This document shows, piece by piece, positions 1 through 11,900 of a stretch of 64,000 bases of DNA. Under the pieces are notes generated by a model. The model was not told the origin of the DNA. It ran no database searches and saw only the letters and a list, made by a program, of their open reading frames with translations. The stretch is from Roridomyces roridus (taxonomy: Eukaryota; Basidiomycota; Agaricomycetes; Agaricales; Mycenaceae), in NCBI GenBank assembly GCA_029378245.1, contig JARKIF010000005.1:1984001-2048000 (forward strand). The letters run 5' to 3'. Made by a program: the position numbers and the translations under genes. How positions within the stretch are numbered: position 1 is the first letter of the stretch; each line of letters starts with the position of its first letter.

Positions 1-1183
1 ATACGAATGAAAGAACGGTCTCACAGTTTTGCGGTAATGAAAACAAAGAACACGAGCAGATCATCGTGTTTTCCCTAGAGAAACTCGATTATTTGACGGC
101 AAATAGTGCGAGGACGTACGTCTCCGGCTCCCGCGTGGAGTAAGACCAGAGCCATCGTCATGGAAAGTGAAGGAAGAATGGCTGTCTCCAACGACAGAAA
201 GATGACTCGATTTATGGCCGAATCCGAAGTGTTCAATCCGGTTTTCGATCGTATAAGGCAGACTACCACTGCGAGGCGTTTAGCAGACGATAGTACGAGG
301 AGCTATATGCTCACAGATGACAGCCACGGCGAGATCGAGAACTGGAAAAATTTACAAGGCTCAGGAATCGTAAACGAGAGCACTGACAGGTACATCCGAC
401 GATCCAATAATGAAAGACAATCAAAGTCTAATGATGCGTCAGTGGCTCGATTGCGGCTCTGAAATATGCGAACATTGCGCAAATCTAGCTCGAATTGCTG
501 CGTGATATGACGAGCGATTTCGTAGAGGTGGAATTCGATGCCCGTCGTGATAGTCTGAATGCCGATGAGTTCATGGGAATGGGACACAGGGACACACGTA
601 CGATATACAACTGGGCACCAAGCACTGTGGTCCAAAGCAATACCAAGGGATAAAGGACCCATGGAAGTCGGCCAGTCAACTGAACAATAGGGTCAACATA
701 TTGCAAAAATGAGAAGATGAGACCGATGCACCTTCCAACAACGCTGGATATAAAATGCTTCGCACATTATACTGATGGCGCCATTCACGAAAAAGTCGGG
801 TGCGAAGAAGACATTGCTGGCCTGTTGAATCGAGCCTCGATGGGTGTTAGTTGGATGAGAACAACAACGACCTACCCAATGGTGATCAGCCACGGAGACG
901 GTCCATGTCTTGTAGCCCTCCAACACGGTCTGTACACTACACCGCCGTCAGCTACAACTCGGATGTCAACGGGACACGCACGTAGAAAGAAATACGACGG
1001 TCAAGACAAAGATACGTTTGCGAAGAGAGTCTTCTTGGTAGTCTTCCCAGTACTTGAGGCCTTGAGCGAGAACGAAGCCGAGACAGAAAGAATGCAGAAG
1101 AGCGCCGATGAGGATGACACCGGGGAGTTGATACGCGTAGTCTTTGGGCTCGTCGGGGACTGAAATATGGGAGCTTGGACAAT
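1..1183 (-). CDS. DUF6534-type multi-pass membrane protein, partial (3' end beyond window)
   Basis: Minus-strand exons give a chain of hydrophobic segments in the order typical of the fungal DUF6534 family: GVILIGALLHSFCLGFVLA, IFVLTVVFLSTLQTVLEGY, FFVNGAISIMCEAFYIQRCW, WVLYPLVLLWTTVLGAQLYI and near the C-terminus NRVIFLSLETAILPSLSMTM, preceded by the typical RSKTGLNTSDSAINR stretch. Function is unknown; such proteins are expanded in agaricomycetes and presumably sit in a membrane with about seven helices. The first clear coding exon begins after an acceptor (tttcag) near 1174; a stop lies upstream in that frame, so the starting ATG is in a small exon I could not fix. At the left edge the frame ends in ...FITAKL followed by GTGAGA, a good donor, so the gene continues outside the window. 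It is divergent from the gene starting at 1370. The family call is from memory of its pattern. Confidence 0.75.
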
Positions 1184-1369
1184 TGTCAGTTCAGAAACTG
1201 GGGGCCCTCGCTGCAGGTGTTGATGATAGAGACAAGACCAGAATCCAAAAGCCGACGAGACAGAATGCGGGAACCGAGGCCTGCTTACGCGTTGAGCATA
1301 TTTCTTCAAGTTGGACGCGTCGAGGCGCGTGGATGATGGCTGTCCGAAACAAGCCTTGCCACCACTTTC

Positions 1370-2406
1370 ATGCTCTCCTTCTTTCCCTCTGGTCCTCAGC
1401 TTCCCGATTTCGACAGCATGGTCGTCAAAGGCTCCTACCACCCTTCTGCTCCGATTCATTGCGCGTTGTCCAACGCCAGCAGTTTTCCAGACACCCAGAC
1501 GTTGCTCGTCACACCGTCGCGTGAAAGCATCTCTTCCGCCCTGCAAAACTACAACGACGACTGGATAGTGAGGCATTCGGGCGAAGGAAACGTTTTGGAT
1601 TTGTCTTCCCGCATCACAGTGCTGTTGGTAACTCTGTCTATCCTCTTGTGCGTCTTCTCAACGTACTTGACAGCTATCCGCCGTCCCCAGCCCACTTCTC
1701 GTTCTTAATGTCCATGTTGTCCATAGACGACAACCTATCCTCTATAAATGTCGCAACGACCCTCGTCCGCCCGCCGTCGCTTCTCATCCTACACGAACTC
1801 TCCGCCTACTTTTACCCCGATTTTGAAGCAAATCCCAGTGAGCCGCTGGAGCCTCGAATACCCCCTTCATAGTTACTCGGTCTCCAGATCGTCACTCATG
1901 GACCCTGTCCTCGTATCTGACGCTGGTCGCCCGCACTCTCGCTTCGTTCGCGGCGCTGACCCCGCCCGACTCAAGGTACTCGCGGCAATTACTGTCTCGA
2001 CTAATCTGGTAGCGAACCCACAGCACACTCCCGTCCCTGATATTATTCGACTCGCACCTCGATCACCTCAAACTGCCGATCCTGAAGCACCCGAGTGCTG
2101 GATCGAAACGACCAGCCAGCAAACTTGAGAATGTCGCCTTTTTTGTGCAAAAGTATTTTGATGTAATCGCAGTGTTCGAGGAGGGTCAGTCCGATTCTCA
2201 CATTTCATGCCTGCACTCACTTGTTTCCAGACTCGGACGAGTTTTTCGTCAATTCGTCGCAAGAGGAAGAGAATGAACGGTTCGATAGCCCACGGCGGAA
2301 CCGGTTGCAGTTCTTCAGGCAGACGCAACTCCGACCGTTCGATACTTGGAGCTGGGCAGAACAAACAGATGCTAATGGTGGTACGATTTTTGTGTGGGAT
2401 ACTTGA
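1370..2406 (+). CDS. Conserved basidiomycete protein of unknown function
   Basis: The first exon starts MLSFFPSGPQLPDFDSMVVK and runs to about 1620. Reading then resumes in other frames across several short introns: a segment with YPPSPAHFSFLMSMLSIDDN (about 1676), a segment SSYLTLVARTLASFAALT (about 1912-1970), then LFDSHLDHLKLPILKHPSA and ENVAFFVQKYFDVIAVFEE (about 2046-2190), and a last exon (about 2227-2406) ending FDTWSWAEQTDANGGTIFVW-DT. These pieces form one globular protein of roughly 260 residues with no signal peptide or membrane helix. I recognise the pattern as recurring in agaricomycete annotations but cannot attach a function. The C-terminus, with its paired Trp residues, is its most distinctive part. 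The gene converges with the beta-glucosidase, leaving only 9 bp between the two stop codons, so the transcripts must overlap. Confidence 0.7.
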
Positions 2407-2415
2407 GAATCATAT

Positions 2416-5400
2416 TCAGAGACCAGTCCATGTGATCGTGCCAGCCAACTCGACCTCGGCCTTCAAGAGAATGTCCTGCGACGACGCCCCTACAAGCACC
2501 TCAAACTTGCCCTTCTCAGCAACCCAGCACATCTGCCTGTGGTCGTAAAAGCTCAGCGCCTCCCTCGTGAGGTCGACCTTGACTGTCTTTGACTCGTCGG
2601 CTTGAAGCGCCACCTTGGTGAATCCTCTGAGCTCTTTGATTGGGCGCGGCAGCGACGCTTGCGGGTCGGAGATGTAAACCTGCGCGACCTCCCGGCCAGC
2701 GACGTTGCTCGTATTCTTGATGGTGAATGCCACGGAGAAGGTCCCGTCAGCAGCCACGGCGGAGGTCTGCAGATCCGAGTACTCAAACGTCGAGTAAGAC
2801 AGGCCAAACCTAGGCAGCATATCAACGCGGGTCATAGAGAGGTACCGCATAAACACACCCGAACGGGAACATCGTCTCGAGGTTCCTGATCTCGTAGCTA
2901 CGGTATCCCACAAAGATGCCCTGCTCTTGCGTTAGAGGATTTAGACCCACGAGCGCCAAAATACGTACCTCATTATACAGAATCTTGCCTAGCTCTTGGC
3001 CCTTGTCTCCAAACGAGGGGAACGCCGGCGTATCTTCGAGCCGCTTCCTGAACGGATGTTCAGAGAAGGACCAAGGACCAGTCAAGAAGGGCTTACGGGA
3101 ACGTCAACGACACCTTCGCAGATGGGTTCACCTTGCCCCAAAGAACATCCGCGATTCCGTTACCCAACTCATTTCCACCATAGAATGCCTGTACCAGCGT
3201 GGGCGCTTCGTTGATCCAGGGCATGGCGACCGGCGTGCCGGATTGATTGACGATGACGGTGTTGGGATTGGCACGTAGGACGGCAGAAACGAGTGGGTTG
3301 GTTAATCCCGGGAGGCTGAAACGCAAGTTGATTTGGGTGCAATGGAATGGACAGAAACCCACTCGATATTCTTGCGATCAAAGCCTTCGCTCTCCCAGCT
3401 GGGCAGAATGATGAATGGGGTTCAAAACAGCCTCAAGGTATCGACGCACTCATGATTCAACCCAATCACCAAAATCACCGCTACAAGAAAGTTGAGCAGA
3501 ACGTATCAGATAGGGGTAGGTACTCACCATCCGATTCCTTGGCCAACTTGGCAGCCTCCTCGATGGCCTTCTCGCCATCAAACTTCCTCACACCACCCAA
3601 CCTAATCCCGCCCCAACAAGTGAATGGACTTCCCCTGGCAGCGAAATCACTGGTGCTAATTCTGATCTCCAAATCATACGCACGGCCCGCTTCGAGACCC
3701 GTGACGAGCGTCTGTTTGTCCACAGTCCCGAGTCCGAAGAAACTCTCACCCTGCTCCGGGTCGGTGCTGAGATCGACGATAAGCTTGTTGTCAAAGTAAA
3801 GGTTCCCTCGTCCGGCAACGTTCATACCGAACTCCCAGTCACCGGATTCGTCTGGTGTGAACTTTGTGGAATACTTGATAGATAAGATAAGATATCAGAA
3901 CAAGATGCGAGGAGGGACATATAGACTTACTCGAATGAAACAGTCAATGTTGACTTTCGTGGCATCCTATAGAATATTAGAGCTCTGTTACTGACACCCA
4001 GGAAAGAAAAACTCACAACACCATCCATCAAGAAACAATTGGTTCCAAGAGTAGGAGTGCTCCAAGCACACTGGCTCAGTTTGTTTGCACTGAGTTGCCC
4101 ATCCGGAGCAAGGAAATCCTCGGACGGAGCCTCATTCCAAAATTCCACCAGCGCACCAGGCGATTCTGATCCATGTTGCTGGATATACGAATCCAAGAGC
4201 GGCAAGTATGAATGCGACGCCGCGCCCACAGCGTATTTGACCTCGGCGCCGATATTCTTGGCCACCTTGCCAATACCTTCAAGTGGCGATACGGTATACG
4301 TCGACAGCAGACGCGCGGAACCACCTCCAGATGTCCACGCCACTTTTGCATTCGGTCCGATGACAGCGATGGACTTGACTTTGTCCGAAAGTGGGAGCAC
4401 CTTCTTATCGTTTTTGAGTAGAACGATGGTATCGGCGGCTGCCGTGCGCAGGAACTGGCGTAGTTCGGGGGTATCAATGTATTCCTCGGGCGCATTGAAA
4501 GGGATCCCTGATTCCTCGGCGTGCTTCAAGAGTTCCAAAATCTATACGAGGGTCGCATGAGTGGGAATACTCGTCTGAACGCTGCAGTACCTTTCGGACC
4601 CGCTCGTCAATGTCACTCGGGAAAAGTTTCTGAGAAATAAGACTGCGCTCCACAGCTTTTCCCCGCATAACCGTAGGGCCGGGCATTTCGAGGTCCAAGC
4701 CGGCCTTGATACTCTCTGCGGTAGAGTATACCCCGATCCAATCGCTCATAATCATCCCTTCCCAGCCCCATTCTTTGCGCAAAATATCGCCAATCAATCT
4801 CTTGTCTTCCGATACATGGAGACCATTGACGCGATTGTAGCTGAGGGGAAAGTTGAATACAAGTTGAAACAAGTTGAGAACAGTACCGACCAGGTCATGA
4901 GGGCCCATGGTTTCGAGTCCCTGACCGCGATTTGGAAAGGTTTGAGATAGATCTCCCGCAAGGCGCGTTCGCTGACTTCGCTGCTGATGCTGAAACGCTC
5001 AAACTCCTGGTCGTTTGCTACAAAGTGCTTGATCGTTGCGCTGACGCCTTTGGACTGGAGACCGTTGATGTACGCCGCGGCAATAGTTCCATTCAAAATG
5101 GGATCCTCGGAGAAGGACTCGAATCCTCTACCTCCGAGGGGGGAGCGCTGGGTATTGACGGTCGGTGCCAGGAGGACATGAACGCCTGGACAAGCTTAGA
5201 GTACGATCCACGATCCAGGCCAAGTACGAACCTTTCGCTCGGCATTCGTCTGCCAAAGCCTTGCCGACATTACTTGCAAGTTCGACGTCAAAAGACGACC
5301 CCAGACCGCTTGAAGACGGGAAGCAGCTGGCGGGGACTCCGTTGAAGACTAATGGGGCTCAATGAGAACAGGATGGCAAGAGACAGGTAAGGAGAATGGT

Positions 5401-5657
5401 ACATCGTGTTCCGCGGACGCCATTGGGACCTGGAAACGCTAGATGAGGGGCCAGAAGTAATTCAGACGGGTAGGAAATTACCATCGCTCAATCTTATTGC
5501 TGGGACAATGTCAGGGATCTCCTCGGTATGCCACCATCCCTATCCAGATTACTCATAAGACTAATAGAAAGAAGACTGGGTGGCATAGTACCGATCCAGC
5601 CAACAACTTGATCTTCTGAGGCAAGGAAAGCTTTGCGAAAACCTGGTCGATATCCAT
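2416..5657 (-). CDS. GH3 beta-glucosidase with PA14 and fibronectin III-like domains, cytosolic
   Basis: Hydrolyses beta-linked glucosides (cellobiose or other beta-glucosides) to glucose. The start is [21 protein letters not shown] at 5657, with no signal peptide, so the enzyme is probably intracellular. Order of parts: GH3 N-domain with [20 protein letters not shown], the KHF motif in [18 protein letters not shown], and the nucleophile Asp in [20 protein letters not shown] (about 4730); a second GH3 domain starting with [20 protein letters not shown]; a PA14 insert (about 3480-3830, [18 protein letters not shown]); the second half with [19 protein letters not shown]; and a C-terminal FnIII-like domain ([20 protein letters not shown]). 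About a dozen short introns interrupt it; one splits MFPFG from [14 protein letters not shown] near 2860. The adjacent upstream gene on the same strand is an MFS sugar transporter, which fits uptake followed by internal hydrolysis. An ATG at 5786 would add 43 residues but gives no convincing leader. Confidence 0.93.
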
Positions 5658-5926
5658 GGCTGATGGGAAAGCAGAAGGACGGGAGACATCGGGCCAGGCT
5701 CTAAATAAATGCGGGGCAGCGGAGTTGCGTTGAGAAATCCGGATAAACCTCCGAGTAGCCGCAATTGAAGAAAACAACGCGCTCACGTGCCTGATCTACT
5801 TTACGCGTACCCCAACTTCATGTTTCTCTCGATTTACAAAAACAAGGTTACGCGCTCTCTACCCCAACAATTTAGCCTGCTTCAAAGATGCCCTGACCGG
5901 GTTCCGATCCTGGAATATTGGGCTTT

Positions 5927-8425
5927 TCAACTTGACAATGACACTTGTCCACTTGCCTCGAAGATCTCAGTCATTTCCTCCAACGTTCTCCCTAGAAATT
6001 ATTCAGTCCTAATGAGGCGGAGAGTAGAAAAACATCATGCCCTTGGTTTCAACAGCAAACAACCAAATAACGACTGCCGCACACACGTCCCAAGCCCCCA
6101 AAACAAGAAAATACCCCCACTTGATGTTCTGGAACGCAATGGCCCCGGAAAAATAGCCAATGAAGGCGGTAGTACTTTCAATGATGGAGAGCCTGCCAAC
6201 CATGAGTGGACAGCGACCGAGAATCTACTTCCGCGCACAATGCAAGACCTTTGGATCTTTTGGCTTCCCGTCAGTATCATGTACAACGATCCCAGACTCC
6301 CTACCTATTCTCAAAACTCAAGCATTCGGCAGGATATAAGTCTGGGCTGCATTCATGCCTGATGTGCAGGATAATATAGGAGACATACTCTCAAGAGGTC
6401 CGTAGGTCATGTTCACCACGAAACTGGCCGCCACTGCGAGAAATCATTGGAACGCTGTCAGATAATGAGAATGCGTCCTGCTCACAGAGGAAAGCGATGG
6501 CAGCAGGTGACTTGGCCGTAGAAGTGAATACTAAGATTGTTCCATCACATAACCTGAGAGCTAATCGGGTAACGTACCTGCTGTGAGCGCTAGCGTGACG
6601 GAACAGCCTAGTGTACCCCACAACCACAACGGCCGTCGTCCAACTATGGCAGTTTTCTTAGACGTGCAGGAGGAATAAAGTATTCACAGTACCCTTGTCG
6701 ACGATAGCCGCTCCGACTACGTTGCCGATAAATGCCAGAGCCGCGGCAATGAGGGTAAAAGCAAGGCGAAGGGTCTGCGTCTTAGCTGTCGTAGTCATGT
6801 GAATTGCGATGTTTTCAAGACGACCCGAGACTGACCGCCAGCCAGATCAAACGCGACAGTACTGTAAGTACTTCACCAGATCATTAGACCAAGCAAAATG
6901 GCTCTCGGCAACTCACAATATCGTGGTCCCCGAAAACATAACGCATAGACCCATGAAGCCCATGATCGACGTCCTATACCTGGCACTGCGCGAATTGAAC
7001 AAATCTGCCCTGTGATGCATGAGGTTTATACCCAGCTCACGAAGCGGAATCGTACTTACCATCGGGTATGACTGGCATCCCGAATGAACGCTTCCATCTC
7101 CCGAAATTCTAGAACGACGAGAGGTGAATTTACATCGCCATTTCCGTGATACTTGGCGAGAATTGCCCGGGCTTCCTCTTTCCGGCCGACAGACATCAAC
7201 CAGCGTGGAGACTGCTCCAACAGTTAACTAAAGATGTCTCGAACAGAGCGGAAATCGTACCTCTGGGATAAACATGACACCAACGAGAAAAACAGTGGTT
7301 GGAACAAATTGAATTGCGAATGGGAGTCTCCAGGATGCGCTCGAGGGTATGCGGTTTGTTCCGAGAACTATAGCCGTACAAACGATGGATCCGAAAAGAC
7401 TGGCGGCTTGTTTTTCGCTTGGTTTGAGCCTTGGTAGTTTAGAAAGAATCAGGATCTCACATTTGTATCTGTCACGGTGGTGATGAGGATACATCAGTTG
7501 TAAGAGACGAAGTGACTCGCAAGCCACCTAAACGGCCCCGCCACTGAATTGTCGCTGAGTCTTCGCTGCCCGATGAGCTGGAAGACATGCTTGTGGGGGC
7601 GAAATCTCAGCAACATATGCCGGCCTGGTGAAAAATTAGATTCGTCATGCGGCTCACGTTCCCACTGACGCAGAGGTGAATATGATGACAGCGCCGAAAC
7701 CGAGACAGAAGCGCCCACAGAAAAGATATACGCGATTCTGTGCCGCAGTGACAAGCGCGATGCCCTAAATGGGTCAATGCGAGACGAATAGGACGGAAGG
7801 AACTCATACAATCAGGGTAGTGATGCCTCCTGACATCATCCCCACTCTACGACCCCATCTATGCGCCAGGGTCCCGGCTACGAGCGACCCAAAACAGCCA
7901 CCTGCCGGGGTCAAAGAAGACTCCTCATAGGTTAGTCGAACGCCATACCTATTGGCATCTATCAGGACGTCTCCACGAGTCAGGATCGCTCACTATGCTG
8001 AACAGCACGGCAGTGATGATACCTTTCCCTCCACCGGTTGAGCCCCCGGCAAGACCGAAGTAATCAGTGTATTGTCTGCACGAGGTTCCATCAATGACCT
8101 CCCGTGAACATACAACTCCACTCACGTCAACCCATTCACGGAACCAACCACTTGAAATTCAATTTGAACGGTAAGAGATATTTGAGAAAGGGAACAACAA
8201 ACCGTTTGCGTCGAACCCATAACCCAGACAGTCCATAAACGCCACAGAGACGATGAGGTAGAGCTTCAAAGCCGCGATGCTCCAGGGCTCGAGTTGTGGA
8301 CCGACCGAGAGGGCATGGCTCAGATCGACATCCAAGACATGCACCTCAACTTGACTCGGAAACCCAGTTTTCTCGTTCTGTACCGCAGTTTCTTGTGTAA
8401 TACCGATGGTGTCTTGTTCAAGCAT
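5927..8425 (-). CDS. MFS sugar transporter (hexose/disaccharide permease family)
   Basis: Twelve-helix proton-coupled sugar porter of the plasma membrane. The N-terminal exon from 8425 gives a hydrophilic tail and helix 1 (AALKLYLIVSVAFMDCLGYG). It is followed, after an intron beginning GTTTGT, by VVGSVNGLT and QYTDYFGLAGGSTGGGKGII, the typical loop after helix 1. Later exons include GYFSGAIAFQNIKWGYFLVL and DVCAAVVIWLFAVETKG near the C-terminus. The canonical continuation RTLEEMTEIFEASGQVSLSS and a stop at 5927 lies in another frame after acceptor ttctag, so the last intron appears to use a GC donor (G|GCATGA); otherwise the protein would stop early near 6009. The gene lies 270 bp upstream of the GH3 beta-glucosidase on the same strand. 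Substrate cannot be read from the sequence; the neighbour suggests beta-glucosides such as cellobiose. Confidence 0.88.
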
Positions 8426-8922
8426 ATTGAGGGAGGAAGGTCAGACGGAGAATAAAATCGTCCAAGTAAAGCTAGTATTTATACGGCCATGGACATGGAC
8501 ACAAGCTCAGCGCTCAGGCTCCGAGGATGGTGAACGCCATTTGAGCCGAACAGAAGTGCTCGCTCCTTGAAAAATCACTTTCAGGTTCAGGCCTAACTGC
8601 CAATGGCGCCAGGAGACAGTGATTGGTGCCACCTGGCGCGTTGGTTGACCAGTTTCGGGCCTGCGATCGATAGGAGGGCCGCGGGTCGAAGTAGGTGTAG
8701 GTCAGACAAGGTCAAAGGGTGGCGGTAGACTCCAGAGCTTGAATGAACTTGATTGCCGGTCACCTGTAAAAGGGTCCCCAAGCGGTCGCACATTAAAGCT
8801 CTATACATTCGGGCATAATAACGATACAGAGAGAATCGACGTCGTAAAAACCAGTAAGTATGCGTAGATGGGATCGTGTACAGTGTAGTATTAGTATCGT
8901 CAGTGCTCGTGAAATCATTAGT
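8426..8922. other. Intergenic region between transporter start and formin stop
   Basis: About 500 bp hold no convincing gene. It contains the promoter of the MFS transporter and the 3' region of the formin, both read on the minus strand. I see no strong TATA box, repeat or RNA gene. Confidence 0.5.
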
Positions 8923-11900
8923 TTAGTCGTACATCCGGCTCTGAGGTCGGCCACCATCAATGAAAATCTTGCTCAGTGGTCGTGTCGGTCTTGCTCTACG
9001 ATTCCCCTCCCGCATGCTCCGGAGGGCTTGGTCGAGGTCGCCCCGCCCAACGGAGCGACCTTGAGATCCAGCTTGAGGAGAAAGTAGATGCGGCGACGGG
9101 CTCGGCGCATTCTTGATGGTCTGTACGGTTTCAGCACACGTTGCTGGGTATACCGAAAAGATACGGACAGATTCAGATGCGTGGCCCTCTGCTTTACTGA
9201 TGGCAGATGTTTGAATCCGCGGACCCTCTTTCGCCTGAATGTCCCGAGCGCATTTCTGAATATCCGATCAGCCATCTGGACAAACAGATGCCAGGGATAC
9301 AAACCTGGAGTGATGAGGAGAAGGACGAGATCCATCCAAAGAAGATATCCGGTGTTGGGCAATCCGGGGAATCTGTGTTTTCTCCAAAGAATCTCAACAA
9401 CTCGCCGAGCTCTTCGTTCACTGCATCGCTCGTCTGTCGCAGTGATGTGACGATGTCGCCATATTGCGAAGCAAACGGCTTGAAGAGAACTTAGTGGGAT
9501 GATCACAAGTATCAAGACGAGACTACGTACCTCCATGATGTGAACGAACCGATCCTCGGATGACAAATCCTTGAGAGATTTGAGGGTTGCGATTTCTTCA
9601 TTGACTTGGTCCAAGCCGGCGGACATCGCGTTGACGGACTTTGTCACTTCTTCTATGGTAACTGAGGGAGAGTCAGGTGGTCTCGTTCAAAAACGAACAA
9701 GACAGCATACTCCGCGACGCCGCCTCGACGTTGGGCGCTTCTTCAATAAAGTCGATGAGAGATGCATCCGTCTTGATCAAAACACGAGCGATATAATGGA
9801 GAAGCGTAGGGCAATCGCCTCCACCTCGCGCGGTCGTCGTCGTGTACAGCTGGCAAAGAGTTAGATACGGTATAGAGTATGCAAGTCAAAATGCCCACTC
9901 CTGGCAATGCACTGAGCGAAAAGCCACGAGCTCCGCCGCGGAACGTTGATCCGTTGAGGTGATTCCCGATCAAGAGGATAATCTGAGGAAGGTCGGCACA
10001 CAAACTAGAAAAGATAGAAAGGACCGTACATCCAACACCTTCCGGAACTTCTCCGACTTCCGGAGTTGGTTAGAAGCGTCCCGGAGTGTATTCAAGTCGT
10101 GTGGTGGTTTGACGAGATTCATCTCCAACGACGAGCAGAACATCATACAGTCCAGGCGCTTTGAAAGCCGTGGAATCTCCATGATCTAAAATATGTTAGC
10201 CACGGTCTAGGAACTGGATATAACCCTCACTTGTAGAATAAACTGTTCTGGCGTGTTCAGCTTGGCGACATCCACGACGTTCTTGATGAGCGCGATCTGG
10301 CAAGAGATTAGTTAAATTCACGTCATGTGTGGACGATTTACCTCGTCCGGAGTGGGAATATTCCCCTTCATTGTCTCCAACTTTTCAGAAGTGAGCTTCT
10401 CGCCGTCAACATCGAGCAAAGCCTTCTTGATATCAGGTAACGTCAACTTGATACCACGCAACATAATGGCTAGAAATGTGAGACGCGAGCAGTGACACAC
10501 AGCAAGAAAAACTCACAAATATTGGTAGCCCTTTGTGTGTTCAGGACAGTGATAAAAGCTTGCTTCTTCGCGGGACTCTGTCGGAGCTGCGACGGCGTCG
10601 CAGGAGTCGTGCCCAGCGAGAAGGTAGCCTCCAAATCGTCCAAGGGCAAGGTGAACGGCGTGGTAGTTTGACACCAGACCGAATTGACAGTGACATTGGT
10701 CAATTTGTGCCATTCTAATGGTTTCAGCTTCTTGATGGGCCGTGTGATCTTGAAGCCCTTTCTGAAAGCCGTGGGAGGCGGGGGCGGGGGCGGAGGTCCA
10801 CCTTGCAGCACCGGGTGGAGGGGGTGGAGGTGGAGGTGGCGGCGCCCCAGAAGTAGATGGAGGGGGCAGGGGCGGGGGAGGAGGAGGGGGTGCCGACGGA
10901 GATGAAGGGGCAGGCGGTGGGGGAGGAGGAGGAGGAGGAGCTGATGATGATGGAGTGTCCGGGTGGAGCTCCTGCGCTTCCTGGATGGCAGAATTAGACC
11001 GGGGCGGCGGGGGTGGTGGCGGTGGAGGTGGCGGAGGAGGAGACCCGGATGCATTCGCAGCGGCTGAAAAACTCAGCGGCGGAGATGGCACAGGAGGGCT
11101 TGTCGACATCTGTTTCATCTTGTTGGGCGGCGGGGGCGGCGGAGGCGACCTCGCCTTGAACTCCTTCTCCGTCTTGGGCTTGGCCGTCAGCTTCGCTTTC
11201 AGTTCGGCCACTTCGTTGCAGAGAGTGGCGATCTGCTCATCCTTACGGGTTAGGCTCTCGATAGTCCGAGATGCCATGAGCTGTGCATCCATCTCCGCTT
11301 CCCGCAGTTCCTCTCGCGATTCCTCCCGCGAAATGAAGCGCGTGTAGACCGATTCGAGCGCCCGTTTGAGGTACAAGATTTCCTTGTCTTTGACCACCAC
11401 GGTCGAATCCAGTTCACCAATCTGTAACCGGTAAGAATATAAAGGAACGACCATGGAGCGCTTCACCTTGCTCTTGAGTTTGGCGATCTCATCCATGAGC
11501 GTGTTCCATTTTGCTCTATCTCTGTCACGCTTGGCGCGCTCATCCTGTGGGAAAACATGAAAATGATCAGGAAATATTGAGGAAATCAACCCACAGCTTC
11601 CCGAGCCTCGCTGGGGTTCTGCTTTACTCTCAAGGCAACCACCTCCGATTGGAGTTTCAAAACCTCCTGCTCCTTCTGAATCAAGCGTTGAACCAAACCA
11701 TGAAAGTTCTGGAATGATGTCAGATAAATACAATCAAGGAAATTGATTGCCGACCTCGGCACCACCCTTCCCAGAAGCCTTGGTATGAGGCATCGGGATA
11801 TTGAGAGGGAGGGACTTGAGAGTGTTCATCTCGGCAATTTGCTTGTTCAATTGAGTGCGCAACTCGGTTCGCTGACCAGAGTTATTGTCGAATCGGATTC

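Noticed and set aside
10684..11347. Plus-strand glycine-rich frames opposite the formin FH1
   Set aside because: Antisense of CCN-proline runs; no start context or conserved motif.
10513..11733. Long minus-strand open frame (about 400 codons) with polyproline
   Set aside because: It is the FH1 and coiled-coil exon region of the formin read through an intron, not a separate gene.
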